A DNA stretch of 64,000 nt from Pseudomonas sp. RSB 5.4 (GTDB lineage Bacteria; Pseudomonadota; Gammaproteobacteria; Pseudomonadales; Pseudomonadaceae). The notes below the pieces were generated by a model that made no database searches, was not told the origin of the DNA, and saw nothing but the letters and a program-made list of their open reading frames with translations. The stretch is taken from positions 5,270,501 to 5,334,500 of the forward strand of contig NZ_CP146986.1 in NCBI RefSeq assembly GCF_037126175.1, read 5' to 3'. The translations under genes and the position numbers were made by a program. Below are positions 47,601 through 55,192 of this stretch, one piece after another (position 1 is the stretch's first letter; every line of letters begins with the position of its first letter).

Positions 47601-47655
47601 CACCGGGTTGTCTGAAATTTTTCCGCAAGCTGTGGAAAATTCGGATGACCCGGTG
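47601..47655 (+). terminator. Long imperfect hairpin downstream of speA
   Basis: CACCGGGTTGTCTGAAA... pairs with ...TTCGGATGACCCGGTG, extended inward by TTTTCC / GGAAAA around a 9-base loop. The stem is about 22 bp with a two-base bulge and some wobble pairs. No T-run follows. It begins 14 bases after the speA stop and may end or protect the transcript. Confidence 0.6.
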
Positions 47656-47817
47656 GGACATCTCCCAAATTCCCCGCGAAAAGACTGCATGACATCGCCC
47701 GTGAAGTCATCCGGTCTGCTTTTCGCGTAGGTCATTTCCTAAGTTGTACTTCAGCTCTCTACTCGGCCATGGCTCTCGGCGAGAATCCCCGGCCGTCCCT
47801 CCTGTAGAGATCCGCCC

Positions 47818-49155
47818 ATGTTCGAATCAGTCAACGAGCCGTCGTTTCGTCTCGATGTAGCGGGGCTGCCCGACCCCTTCGAGGTGCTGGCCTTTACTGG
47901 GAGTGAGGGCATCAGCGAACCCTTCGTTTTTGCGATCGATCTGTTGATCGATGATCCGCAACTGGACCTTGCCGGTCTGCTTTTCCGCTCGGCGTTCCTG
48001 CAGTTCGGCCCCCTGCACAATGGCTTGAGCGGACAATTGCAGAGTCTTGTCCAGCACGAGCACGCCGAGGGTTGCCGCTTGTGTCGGGTGACGCTGGGGC
48101 CGAAGCTGAGTTGCCTGGCGCTACGGTTCAGCCAGCGGATTTTCAGCAGCCAGTGCGTGCCGCAGATCCTCGCTCAGGTGCTCAAGGAGCACGGGATCAT
48201 CGGTGGGCAACGACGCTTTGATTTGCACTGCGATTACCCGGTGCGCACTTTTTGTACCCAGTACTGCGAATCGGATCTGCAGTTTGTGCAACGCCTGTGC
48301 GCGCAGGCCGGGATTCATTACTACTTCGAGCACCGGCCCGACGGGCACTGTGTGGTTTTCGCCGATGATCCTGCGCGCTTGCCCGTGGCGGGTGTGGCGT
48401 CTGTGGACACGGGCGCGAGTGCGGCGACGGTAAGACGCTGGCAGATAGAGATGAATGCGCCGGATGCGGGCGCGCATCCCGCCCGGATCGGCAAAGCTTA
48501 CGGCCACAGCGATCTGCCGACCTTGCGCAGCGCGCAGTGGCTGGCGCTGACCGAACATCCGTTTACCGAGTGCAACCGCCGCTGGTTGCTGAGCCGGATC
48601 GAGCATCGTGCTGACCCCGCCAGCGAGCCGTCTTACAGCAATCGGATCGTTGCCGCCGCCCAGGCGCCACTCCCCCCGCTGGCGAGCACTTGTACCCGAC
48701 CGCGGATGCACAGCCTGCAACGTGCCTGGGTGGTGACGGTCGATGAACCACAACCTGACGACCTGCGACCGGTGGCCGTGCAGTTTGACTGGCTTTACCA
48801 GGGCGAAGGCGCTGCCGCCAGCCACTGTTGGCTGCCGCTGGCGGCGGCGTTGAGCGACACGTCGCTGGCATCGTTGCGTGAAGGGGTCGAAGTGGTGGTG
48901 AGTTTTCATGAGGGCGATCCGGATCAACCGGTGATCAGTGGCGTGCTGCAGGAACCGGCGGTGATCGAAGACGTCGACGAGTCACTGGAGCTGCCGGACG
49001 TGCTGGCGAGTGCGGGTCTGGCGCAATGGCTCCAGTCCGCCGAACCGCTGTTGCTGTTGTGCCTGTTGCCCGGCGGCGGCAGTTACAACCATTGCACGGC
49101 GTCGATCTGCAGTTGCCGACTGGTCGCGTCGCTGGATCAGGGCGGCGCCACTTGA
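47818..49155 (+). CDS. vgrG: Short VgrG, type VI secretion spike protein without needle extension
   Basis: 445 residues. The N-terminal gp27-like part includes PFVFAIDLLIDDP, TQYCESDLQFVQRL and AGIHYYFEH, typical VgrG motifs. The gp5-like OB fold follows (VVVSFHEGDPDQPVISGVL, near residue 370). Normal VgrGs go on with a beta-helical needle, but here only about 60 atypical residues follow, with no DUF2345-like repeat. It should still trimerise as a spike base if functional. It is an orphan, with no other T6SS structural gene in the window. The next gene starts inside its stop codon. Confidence 0.85.
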   Translation: MFESVNEPSFRLDVAGLPDPFEVLAFTGSEGISEPFVFAIDLLIDDPQLDLAGLLFRSAFLQFGPLHNGLSGQLQSLVQHEHAEGCRLCRVTLGPKLSCLALRFSQRIFSSQCVPQILAQVLKEHGIIGGQRRFDLHCDYPVRTFCTQYCESDLQFVQRLCAQAGIHYYFEHRPDGHCVVFADDPARLPVAGVASVDTGASAATVRRWQIEMNAPDAGAHPARIGKAYGHSDLPTLRSAQWLALTEHPFTECNRRWLLSRIEHRADPASEPSYSNRIVAAAQAPLPPLASTCTRPRMHSLQRAWVVTVDEPQPDDLRPVAVQFDWLYQGEGAAASHCWLPLAAALSDTSLASLREGVEVVVSFHEGDPDQPVISGVLQEPAVIEDVDESLELPDVLASAGLAQWLQSAEPLLLLCLLPGGGSYNHCTASICSCRLVASLDQGGAT

Positions 49156-49946
49156 GCGGCGTCGGGTTTGCCCAGCAGGCACAGTGGCTGTTGCTCGACG
49201 GCACCGACGCGCAGCAGGCGTTGGCGACACTGCGTCAGGGGTTCGCCGGAGTACGTTGCACGCGGCTGCTCGAGGGCACCGAGTTTCAAGCGGTGAGCGA
49301 GTACGGGCCGCTGCTGGTCGAGTTGCACGAGAGTCCGGCACTGGCTGCGCTGTGTCACCGCGATCCGCAGACCTGGCGCGGTCTGCTGCTGGCCAGCGAT
49401 GCTTCGCAGCAGACACTTCTGAACCACCTGCGCCGGATGCTCAGCGTTTCGTTCGGGCTCAACCACCGTGCCTTGCTCGGTTACTACAACCGGCAGACAG
49501 CGAGTTATTTCTTCGATGCCTGTGATGCCGCCGACTTGAGCCGCTGGCTCGGCCCGATCCGGCTGATGCGCTGGTTCGGTGGCACCTGGGCCGACCTCGC
49601 CATCGGCAGTCAGGGCTGGCAGCAACTGCGCAATCCGCAGTGGGCGGTCGAGCCGCTGGGGATCGATGAAAGCCTTACCCATCGTCAGCGCGAACGTTTG
49701 CAAAGTTGCCTGTTGGAACACCACATCTGGCGCTGGTGCCAATCACTCGGAACCGACTACACGCGGATGGCCTCCCATGTGCAGGAGGGACTGACGCTGG
49801 GTTTCAGTGACCGAACCGTGCTGGATGGCTGGTTGTGGCTACGCTTGCAGCATCCCCGAGCGGGATTGCCAGGCGTGCCGGACGGGCTGACCCAGCAGGA
49901 ACGGCTCGACCATGTGCGGCGACAGTGGCAGAACGATCAATCTTGA
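49152..49946 (+). CDS. DUF4123 protein, T6SS effector-loading adaptor
   Basis: 264 residues if started at TTG 49152, which overlaps the vgrG stop (TTGA). No ATG lies near the N-terminus, and a longer frame would overlap vgrG widely. The sequence resembles DUF4123 adaptors: an N-terminal QWLLLDGTDAQQAL, then LLVELHESPAL, a core with MLSVSFGLNHRALLGYYN, and IRLMRWFGG. These proteins load effectors onto a cognate VgrG. Coupling to vgrG supports this. The expected cargo is encoded next, 12 bases downstream. Confidence 0.8.
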   Translation: MSGVGFAQQAQWLLLDGTDAQQALATLRQGFAGVRCTRLLEGTEFQAVSEYGPLLVELHESPALAALCHRDPQTWRGLLLASDASQQTLLNHLRRMLSVSFGLNHRALLGYYNRQTASYFFDACDAADLSRWLGPIRLMRWFGGTWADLAIGSQGWQQLRNPQWAVEPLGIDESLTHRQRERLQSCLLEHHIWRWCQSLGTDYTRMASHVQEGLTLGFSDRTVLDGWLWLRLQHPRAGLPGVPDGLTQQERLDHVRRQWQNDQS

Positions 49947-49958
49947 GGTGCGACATCC

Positions 49959-50834
49959 ATGACAAATCCTCTGTGGCAGCGGTTCGGCGCAGTCCTCGGC
50001 GGGTTTCTGCTGCTGGTGCTGACGGGATGTTCCCCGGTCAAGGTGCTCAATGCGCTGACCCCCGACGACACGTTCCACAAAACCGCCGGGATTGCCTATG
50101 GCGATGATCCGCGACAGAAACTCGACGTCTACGTGCCACGTCAGCGGCTGGAGGACGCGCCGGTGGTGGTGTTCTTCTATGGCGGCAGCTGGAACAGCGG
50201 TGAGCGCGGCGATTACGCGTTTGTCGGCGAGGCGCTGGCGTCGCGGGGAATTGTCGCGGTGCTGGCAGATTATCGGCTGTACCCGCAAGTGCGCTATCCG
50301 CTGTTTCTTGAAGACTCGGCGCGGGCAGTCGCCTGGACTCGCGCACATATCCGCGAGTTCTCCGGCAACCCGCAACGCCTGTATCTGATGGGCCACAGCT
50401 CCGGCGCCTACAACGCCGCGATGCTGGCGCTGGACCCCGGCCTGCTGGGGGCGGTGGGCATGTCGTCGAAAGACCTCAGCGGCTGGATCGGCCTGGCCGG
50501 GCCGTATGACTTTTTGCCGATCAACAATACCGACGTGCGCCCGGTATTTTTCTGGCCGGACTCACCGCCGCAATCGCAGCCGATCAACCACGTCAGGGCG
50601 GGCGAGCCTCCGGCGTTGCTGATTGCTGCGACCAAGGACAATCTGGTCAACCCGACGCGCAACACCGCCGGCCTCGCGAAAAAACTGCGTGAGGTCGGCG
50701 TGCCGGTGCAGGATCTGTATTACTCGCGCCCCAATCATGTGACGCTGGTGGCAACCCTGTCGCGGCCGCTGCGGCGGCTGGCGCCGGTACTCGATCAGGT
50801 CGTGGCGTTCGTCAAACACACGCCGGCTCAGTGA
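49959..50834 (+). CDS. Alpha/beta-hydrolase lipoprotein esterase downstream of vgrG
   Basis: 291 residues. It has an N-terminal signal peptide with lipobox (LVLTGCSP, lipidated Cys near residue 25), so it is exported. The hydrolase core resembles carboxylesterases: oxyanion element FFYGGSWNSG, nucleophile elbow GHSSGA (S147), D227 in TKDNLVNP and H260 in PNHVTL, a full triad. It is the third gene of the vgrG-DUF4123 unit and ends 7 bases inside the convergent MATE gene. A T6SS effector would not normally carry a lipoprotein signal. It may be an unrelated envelope esterase, a protective protein or an unusual cargo. Substrate unknown. Confidence 0.82.
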   Translation: MTNPLWQRFGAVLGGFLLLVLTGCSPVKVLNALTPDDTFHKTAGIAYGDDPRQKLDVYVPRQRLEDAPVVVFFYGGSWNSGERGDYAFVGEALASRGIVAVLADYRLYPQVRYPLFLEDSARAVAWTRAHIREFSGNPQRLYLMGHSSGAYNAAMLALDPGLLGAVGMSSKDLSGWIGLAGPYDFLPINNTDVRPVFFWPDSPPQSQPINHVRAGEPPALLIAATKDNLVNPTRNTAGLAKKLREVGVPVQDLYYSRPNHVTLVATLSRPLRRLAPVLDQVVAFVKHTPAQ

Positions 50835-52177
50835 GTGGCGCCGCTGAACCAGCCGTCGTTGCGCCGCAGCCACAGGGCGAGTGCGCCGAGGGTCAGGCTG
50901 CGCAAGACCATGAACAGCAGGAACGTTATCCACAGCCCATGATTGCCCAGCCCTTGCAGCGCCCAGGCGAATGGCAGCAGCAGGGCGATGGTCAGCAGCA
51001 TGCCGTTGCGCATTTCCCGGGCACGGGTGGCGCCGATGAACAGACCGTCGAGCAAGTAGCTCCAGACCGCAATCAGCGGCAACACCGCCAGATACGGCAG
51101 GTAGATGAACGCGGTGTCGCGCACGCTCTGGATGTCGGTCTGCATCTCGATGAACAAGTGCCCGCCCCACAGAAACAGCGCGGCGAAACCGAGGCTGGCC
51201 AGCAGCGACCAGCCGCCGGCCACCACCAGTGAGCGGCGCAGGGCGAGGCGGTCGCGGGCGCCGATGGCGTGGCCGCACAAGGCTTCGACCGCATGGGCCA
51301 AGCCGTCCAGCGCATGCGCGGTCAACAGCAGGCCATTGAGCAGCAAGGCATTCGCCGCCACTGTGGCATCGCCCAATCGCGCACCTTGCACGGTGATCAG
51401 GAAAAACACCGATTGCAGCGCCAGGCTGCGGATGAAGATGTCCCGGTTGACCGCCAGCAGCGGGCGCCAGCTCTGCCACACCTTCAGCGCTGCCCAGGCG
51501 ATGTGCCCGGGATAGGCGCGCAATGCGCCACGGGTCAGCCACAGGCCGAGCAGGGCGCCGCTCCACTCGGCGATCACCGAGGCCCGGGCCGAGCCGACCA
51601 CCCCCCATTCCAGACCTATCACGAACCACAGGTTGAGAGCGATGTTGATCAGGTTGGTGGTCAGCAGAATCGCCAGTGGCGCCCGTGCATTCTGGGTGCC
51701 GAGAAACCAGCCGACCAGGGCGTAACTGGCCAGCGCTGCCGGCAAGCCGAATAGCCGGGTGTGGAAGAACTCGCGGGTCAGTTGATCGAGTTCTGCCGAT
51801 GGCTGCATGAAATGCAGGGCCACACCGCTCAACGGCACGCCGAGAATGCCAAGCACGATTGCCAGTCCCAGCGCCAGCAGCAAACCCTGCAACAGAATCT
51901 GCCGTAACGCCGCGCCATCGCTGCGCCCGGCCGCCTGAGCGGCAAACCCGGTGGTGCCCATGCGCAGAAAACCCATGGCCCAGGCAAGAAAGGTGTAGAG
52001 GCTGGCACCGACTGCCACCGCGCCCAACTGATGGGCGTGGGGCAGGTGGCCGATGACGGTGCTGTCGACCAGCGCCACCAGCGGTACGGAAATATTCGAA
52101 AGAATCATCGGCGCAGCGAGCGCCCAGACCTTGCGGTGAGTCGGGCGGTCGCGCCAGTCGGCGATCAGGTTGGACAT
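50828..52177 (-). CDS. MATE family efflux transporter, DinF-like
   Basis: 449 residues with about twelve hydrophobic segments. MATE features include the N-terminal WALAAPMILSNISVPLVALVD, GHLPHAHQLGAVAVG and MGTTGFAAQAAGR; a later LDGLAHAVEALCGHAIGA matches the C-lobe signature. It would export organic cations or drugs using an ion gradient. It fits the DinF branch, and its substrate is unknown. The gene is convergent with, and overlaps by 7 bases, the esterase gene. Confidence 0.92.
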   Translation of the reverse strand: MSNLIADWRDRPTHRKVWALAAPMILSNISVPLVALVDSTVIGHLPHAHQLGAVAVGASLYTFLAWAMGFLRMGTTGFAAQAAGRSDGAALRQILLQGLLLALGLAIVLGILGVPLSGVALHFMQPSAELDQLTREFFHTRLFGLPAALASYALVGWFLGTQNARAPLAILLTTNLINIALNLWFVIGLEWGVVGSARASVIAEWSGALLGLWLTRGALRAYPGHIAWAALKVWQSWRPLLAVNRDIFIRSLALQSVFFLITVQGARLGDATVAANALLLNGLLLTAHALDGLAHAVEALCGHAIGARDRLALRRSLVVAGGWSLLASLGFAALFLWGGHLFIEMQTDIQSVRDTAFIYLPYLAVLPLIAVWSYLLDGLFIGATRAREMRNGMLLTIALLLPFAWALQGLGNHGLWITFLLFMVLRSLTLGALALWLRRNDGWFSGATH

Positions 52178-52224
52178 GCGGGCTCCTTGGGGGAGCGGGG
52201 ATTGTAGCGATTCATGCGACCTAT

Positions 52225-52313
52225 TGTGGGAGCGGGCTTGCTCGCGAAGGCAGTGTGTCAGTCAAAACAGCTTTTACTGATCTGACGCTTTCGCGAGCAA
52301 GCCCGCTCCCACA
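52225..52313. repeat. REPIN upstream of the MATE gene
   Basis: Inverted pair of the TGTGGGAGCGGGCTTGCTCG palindrome, forward at 52225 and complement ending at 52313. Spacing between copies is close to that of the 30815 element. Confidence 0.9.
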
Positions 52314-52327
52314 GGGGAAGAGAGGTG

Positions 52328-52621
52328 TCAGTGGATGATCCAGCTCAACAACCACAACCCCAGCAGCAACCAGATGATCCCGGCAATGATCGACGCATTC
52401 ATGAACGCGCGAATCGCCGACCACAGCAGCATCAAGCCAACGATCAGCGCGAGGATGCTGATGATCGAGGTGTCCATGCCCAAGGTCTTGGCCAGACCGT
52501 CGACAAAGTTGCCGCCGGCATGGCTCAGCACATTGAACAGGCCACTGAGGCCATCAACGATAAAGCGGATGACCGAACCGAGCGCCTGGCCGAGCCATTC
52601 GAAAAAGCTTTCTACCTGCAT
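52328..52621 (-). CDS. Small membrane protein of unknown function
   Basis: 97 residues from ATG 52621 (MQVESFFEWLGQALGSVIRF); the open frame extends 21 codons upstream without support. The N-terminal half is amphipathic (VDGLSGLFNVLSHAGGNF). Two C-terminal membrane helices follow (SIISILALIVGLMLLWSAI and SIIAGIIWLLLGLWLLSWII). I know no function. Similar small proteins occur in pseudomonads. It is a lone gene between a REPIN and the divergent MazG-like gene. Confidence 0.72.
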   Translation of the reverse strand: MQVESFFEWLGQALGSVIRFIVDGLSGLFNVLSHAGGNFVDGLAKTLGMDTSIISILALIVGLMLLWSAIRAFMNASIIAGIIWLLLGLWLLSWIIH

Positions 52622-52780
52622 GTGTGCATCCTGATGAAAGAGCTGAGCCTTGGGCCACAACGCAGGTGGCCGAGTTCCCTGCAACTATAGAGGGTTTGCC
52701 TCAATCCTGTGTGGGAGCGACGCGTGCCCCTTGCCTTCGTTTGGCATCCCCCCGAAGCTATACGCCTTCAGGAGAGCCCG

Positions 52781-53083
52781 ATGAACCTTGTTGAACTGAC
52801 CGAACGCCTGCACGCCATTCGCGACCGCAATGACTGGCGGCAATTTCACAGCCCGAAAAACCTCGCCATGGCTGCCAGCGTGGAAATGTCCGAGCTGGTG
52901 GAGATCTTCCAGTGGCTGACTGAAGACCAGTCCCGCCAGTTGCCCGCGGACAAACTGGCGCATGCCGGGCAGGAAGTCGGCGACATCGTCTTGTATCTGT
53001 TGCTGCTGTGCAGCGAGTTGGGGCTGGACATGAATGAAGTGGTGCGCAGCAAGCTCGCCGACAGCGAACGGCGGTTCAGCTGA
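52781..53083 (+). CDS. MazG-like nucleotide pyrophosphohydrolase
   Basis: 100 residues from ATG 52781, Shine-Dalgarno AGGAGA. The MazG metal-binding pattern is visible in SVEMSELVEIF (ExxE) and GQEVGDIVLYLLLL (ExxD). It would hydrolyse non-canonical or modified NTPs to monophosphates. The exact substrate is unknown. Its stop overlaps the next ATG by one base, so it is coupled to the methyltransferase gene. Confidence 0.88.
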   Translation: MNLVELTERLHAIRDRNDWRQFHSPKNLAMAASVEMSELVEIFQWLTEDQSRQLPADKLAHAGQEVGDIVLYLLLLCSELGLDMNEVVRSKLADSERRFS

Positions 53084-53832
53084 TGAGCGACCGGCATTTC
53101 GATCAGTTGGCGACCCGGTTCGCCGAAAAAATCTACGGTGGCGCCAAAGGCGCGATTCGCCTCGCGGTGTTGCAGGCCGACCTGGCCGAAGCATTGCCGG
53201 ACCGACCGCTGCGCGTGCTGGACATCGGCGGCGGTCTGGGCCACATGTCGCTGTGGCTGGCCGAGCGCGGCCATGAAGTGACCTTCACCGAGCCGGCTGA
53301 GCCGATGCTTGAGGGCGCCCGTCAGCGCTTCGCCGAAGCCGGGCAGAGCGCAACGTTCATTCAGGCGCCGTGGCAGGAGCTGCTTGGTCAGCTCACCGAG
53401 CCCTACGATCTGGTGATCTGCCACGCGGTGCTCGAATGGCTGGCCGAGCCACACGCGATCCTGCCGGTGCTGCATCAACTGACCAAGCCCGGTGGCTGGT
53501 TGTCACTGGCGTTCTATAACCGCGATGCGCTGATCTACCGCAACCTGCTCAAAGGCCATTTCAAGAAAATGCGCAAGAACACCCTGGCCGGGGAAAAGCA
53601 GAGTCTGACCCCGCAACAGCCGCTCGATCCACGAGAATTGGCAACGCAACTCGAAGGGTTGTGGCAGGTCGAAAGCCAGAGCGGGATTCGGGTTTTCCAC
53701 GACTACATGCCGGTGGAATTCCAGGCTCGCGCCGAACTGGTGGATTTGCTGGAGATGGAGCTCGCTCACCGTCGCCACCCAAGCTTCGCCGGGCTTGGGC
53801 GTTACTTGCACTGGATCTGCCGGCCGATCTGA
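53083..53832 (+). CDS. cmoM: SAM methyltransferase, CmoM-like (tRNA cmo5U methyltransferase)
   Basis: 249 residues. The start DRHFDQLATRFAEKIYGGAKG and the following IRLAVLQADL closely match CmoM (formerly SmtA). The SAM-binding loop is VLDIGGGLGHMSLWL; later come DLVICHAVLEWL and PGGWLSLAFYNRDALIYRN. CmoM methylates 5-carboxymethoxyuridine in the tRNA wobble position. It is read together with the upstream MazG-like gene; the DUF4136 lipoprotein gene starts 12 bases after it. Confidence 0.85.
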   Translation: MSDRHFDQLATRFAEKIYGGAKGAIRLAVLQADLAEALPDRPLRVLDIGGGLGHMSLWLAERGHEVTFTEPAEPMLEGARQRFAEAGQSATFIQAPWQELLGQLTEPYDLVICHAVLEWLAEPHAILPVLHQLTKPGGWLSLAFYNRDALIYRNLLKGHFKKMRKNTLAGEKQSLTPQQPLDPRELATQLEGLWQVESQSGIRVFHDYMPVEFQARAELVDLLEMELAHRRHPSFAGLGRYLHWICRPI

Positions 53833-53844
53833 TCGGAGCACCAC

Positions 53845-54453
53845 ATGAAAGCTCAATCCGGGTTATTGCTGATCTGTCTGGGGTTGGCTGCCTGCCAGGG
53901 CAGCAACCCGTACGTAGCGCAATCGCGGCCCTTGCCACCGGCGCCGCCTCAAGCCGCCAACACCTTTGATCGCAGCGCCTATCCGGCGCCGCCGCGTGAC
54001 TATGCGCGCTATCGCAGCTGGGCCTGGCTCAACGGCCAGTTGCCGCCGGGCACGGCCTGGGCCGATTCGGCGCAAGTGGCCGAAGCGGTGAGCAATGCAC
54101 TGGATCAGCGCGGGTTGCGGCCGTTGCACGACAACCGTCCGGCCGACCTGCTGGTCAGCGCCAATCTGCGTCTGGAAACCCGCTTGCGTCAGGTGCAGGA
54201 CGATTACGGTTACGGCGGATACAGTGGCTATGATCGATACGGGCGCGGTTACGGCATGTACAACAGCGTGCCGATTGTTCGTACTTATCAGGAGCAGGTC
54301 GTGGTGGTGCAGGTCAATCTGTTCGACGCCGGCACCGGTCAACCGGTGTGGAGCGCCAGCGCCGAAACCGCCAATCAGGGGAGCCAGCTCGTGCGCACCG
54401 ACGCCATTCGCGAGGCTCTGGAAAAAGCGCTGTCGGCCTATCCGCCGAGCTAG
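53845..54453 (+). CDS. DUF4136 lipoprotein (first of two)
   Basis: 202 residues with signal peptide and lipobox (LGLAACQGS). The DUF4136 core includes [43 protein letters not shown] and [19 protein letters not shown] Tyr/Gly-rich insert ([17 protein letters not shown]) lies in the middle. It is envelope-bound; its function is unknown. It is a paralogue of the next gene, 51 bases downstream. Confidence 0.9.
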   Translation: MKAQSGLLLICLGLAACQGSNPYVAQSRPLPPAPPQAANTFDRSAYPAPPRDYARYRSWAWLNGQLPPGTAWADSAQVAEAVSNALDQRGLRPLHDNRPADLLVSANLRLETRLRQVQDDYGYGGYSGYDRYGRGYGMYNSVPIVRTYQEQVVVVQVNLFDAGTGQPVWSASAETANQGSQLVRTDAIREALEKALSAYPPS

Positions 54454-54504
54454 ACTTCAGGTGAGAACGCTTCGCAGATTCAGGCCTTCAACCGGAGAAC
54501 AACC

Positions 54505-55062
54505 ATGTTCCGTCGTCTCGCTTTACTGGCCATGGCCGCACTGCTCAGCGCCTGCGCCGCCAACCAGGTCAATCACGACTTCGATGCCAGCCGCGACTTC
54601 GCTGCCTATCGCAGCTGGAACTGGAAAGAACCCGCGCTGCAATACCGCCCTGATGATCCACGGATCAAGAGTGACCTGACCGAGCAACGCATCCGCCAGG
54701 CCGTCAGTGATCAGCTTGACCAGCGTGGCTTGCGTCCTGCGGCGGCGGGCACCAAGGGCGACCTGAACGTGCAAGCCTATCTGATCGTCGAGGATCGCCA
54801 GCAGCAAGTCACCACCAACTACGGCGGCGGTTGGGGCGGCCCGTGGAACGGATACTGGGGCGCACCGATGTACAACGAAACCCGCAACATCACCTACAAA
54901 GTGGCGACGATCCAGATCGACCTGCTCGACGGCAAGGACGGCAAACTGGTGTGGCGCGGCAGCGACGAGCAGATGCTCAGCAGCACGCCGAACCCCGAGG
55001 ATCGCAGCAAAGCGATTCGTGAGACGGTCAGTCGTATCCTGGCCAACTATCCACCGCGCTAA
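54505..55062 (+). CDS. DUF4136 lipoprotein (second of two)
   Basis: 185 residues with lipobox (LLSACAANQ) and the same core as its neighbour: [41 protein letters not shown] and a C-terminal RETVSRILANYPPR. It has a Gly/Trp-rich insert (GGWGGPWNGYWG). The pair is clearly a tandem duplication. Function is not known. A Shine-Dalgarno GGAGA precedes ATG 54505. Confidence 0.9.
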   Translation: MFRRLALLAMAALLSACAANQVNHDFDASRDFAAYRSWNWKEPALQYRPDDPRIKSDLTEQRIRQAVSDQLDQRGLRPAAAGTKGDLNVQAYLIVEDRQQQVTTNYGGGWGGPWNGYWGAPMYNETRNITYKVATIQIDLLDGKDGKLVWRGSDEQMLSSTPNPEDRSKAIRETVSRILANYPPR

Positions 55063-55192
55063 GACGTCGAGACTGACCAGCTCCCACAGTGGTTTTATGG
55101 CGCACGAAATGGCGCGCTGCGACTAGCGCCGTCTACACTCAACTGCACCCATGGAGGCAGCGCCCGGCACAGGGCCGGCAAAGGAGTGCGCG

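Noticed and set aside
45659..47710. 683-codon open frame opposite speA
   Set aside because: Antisense to speA, low-complexity Val/Asp/Arg/Gln text, no motif.
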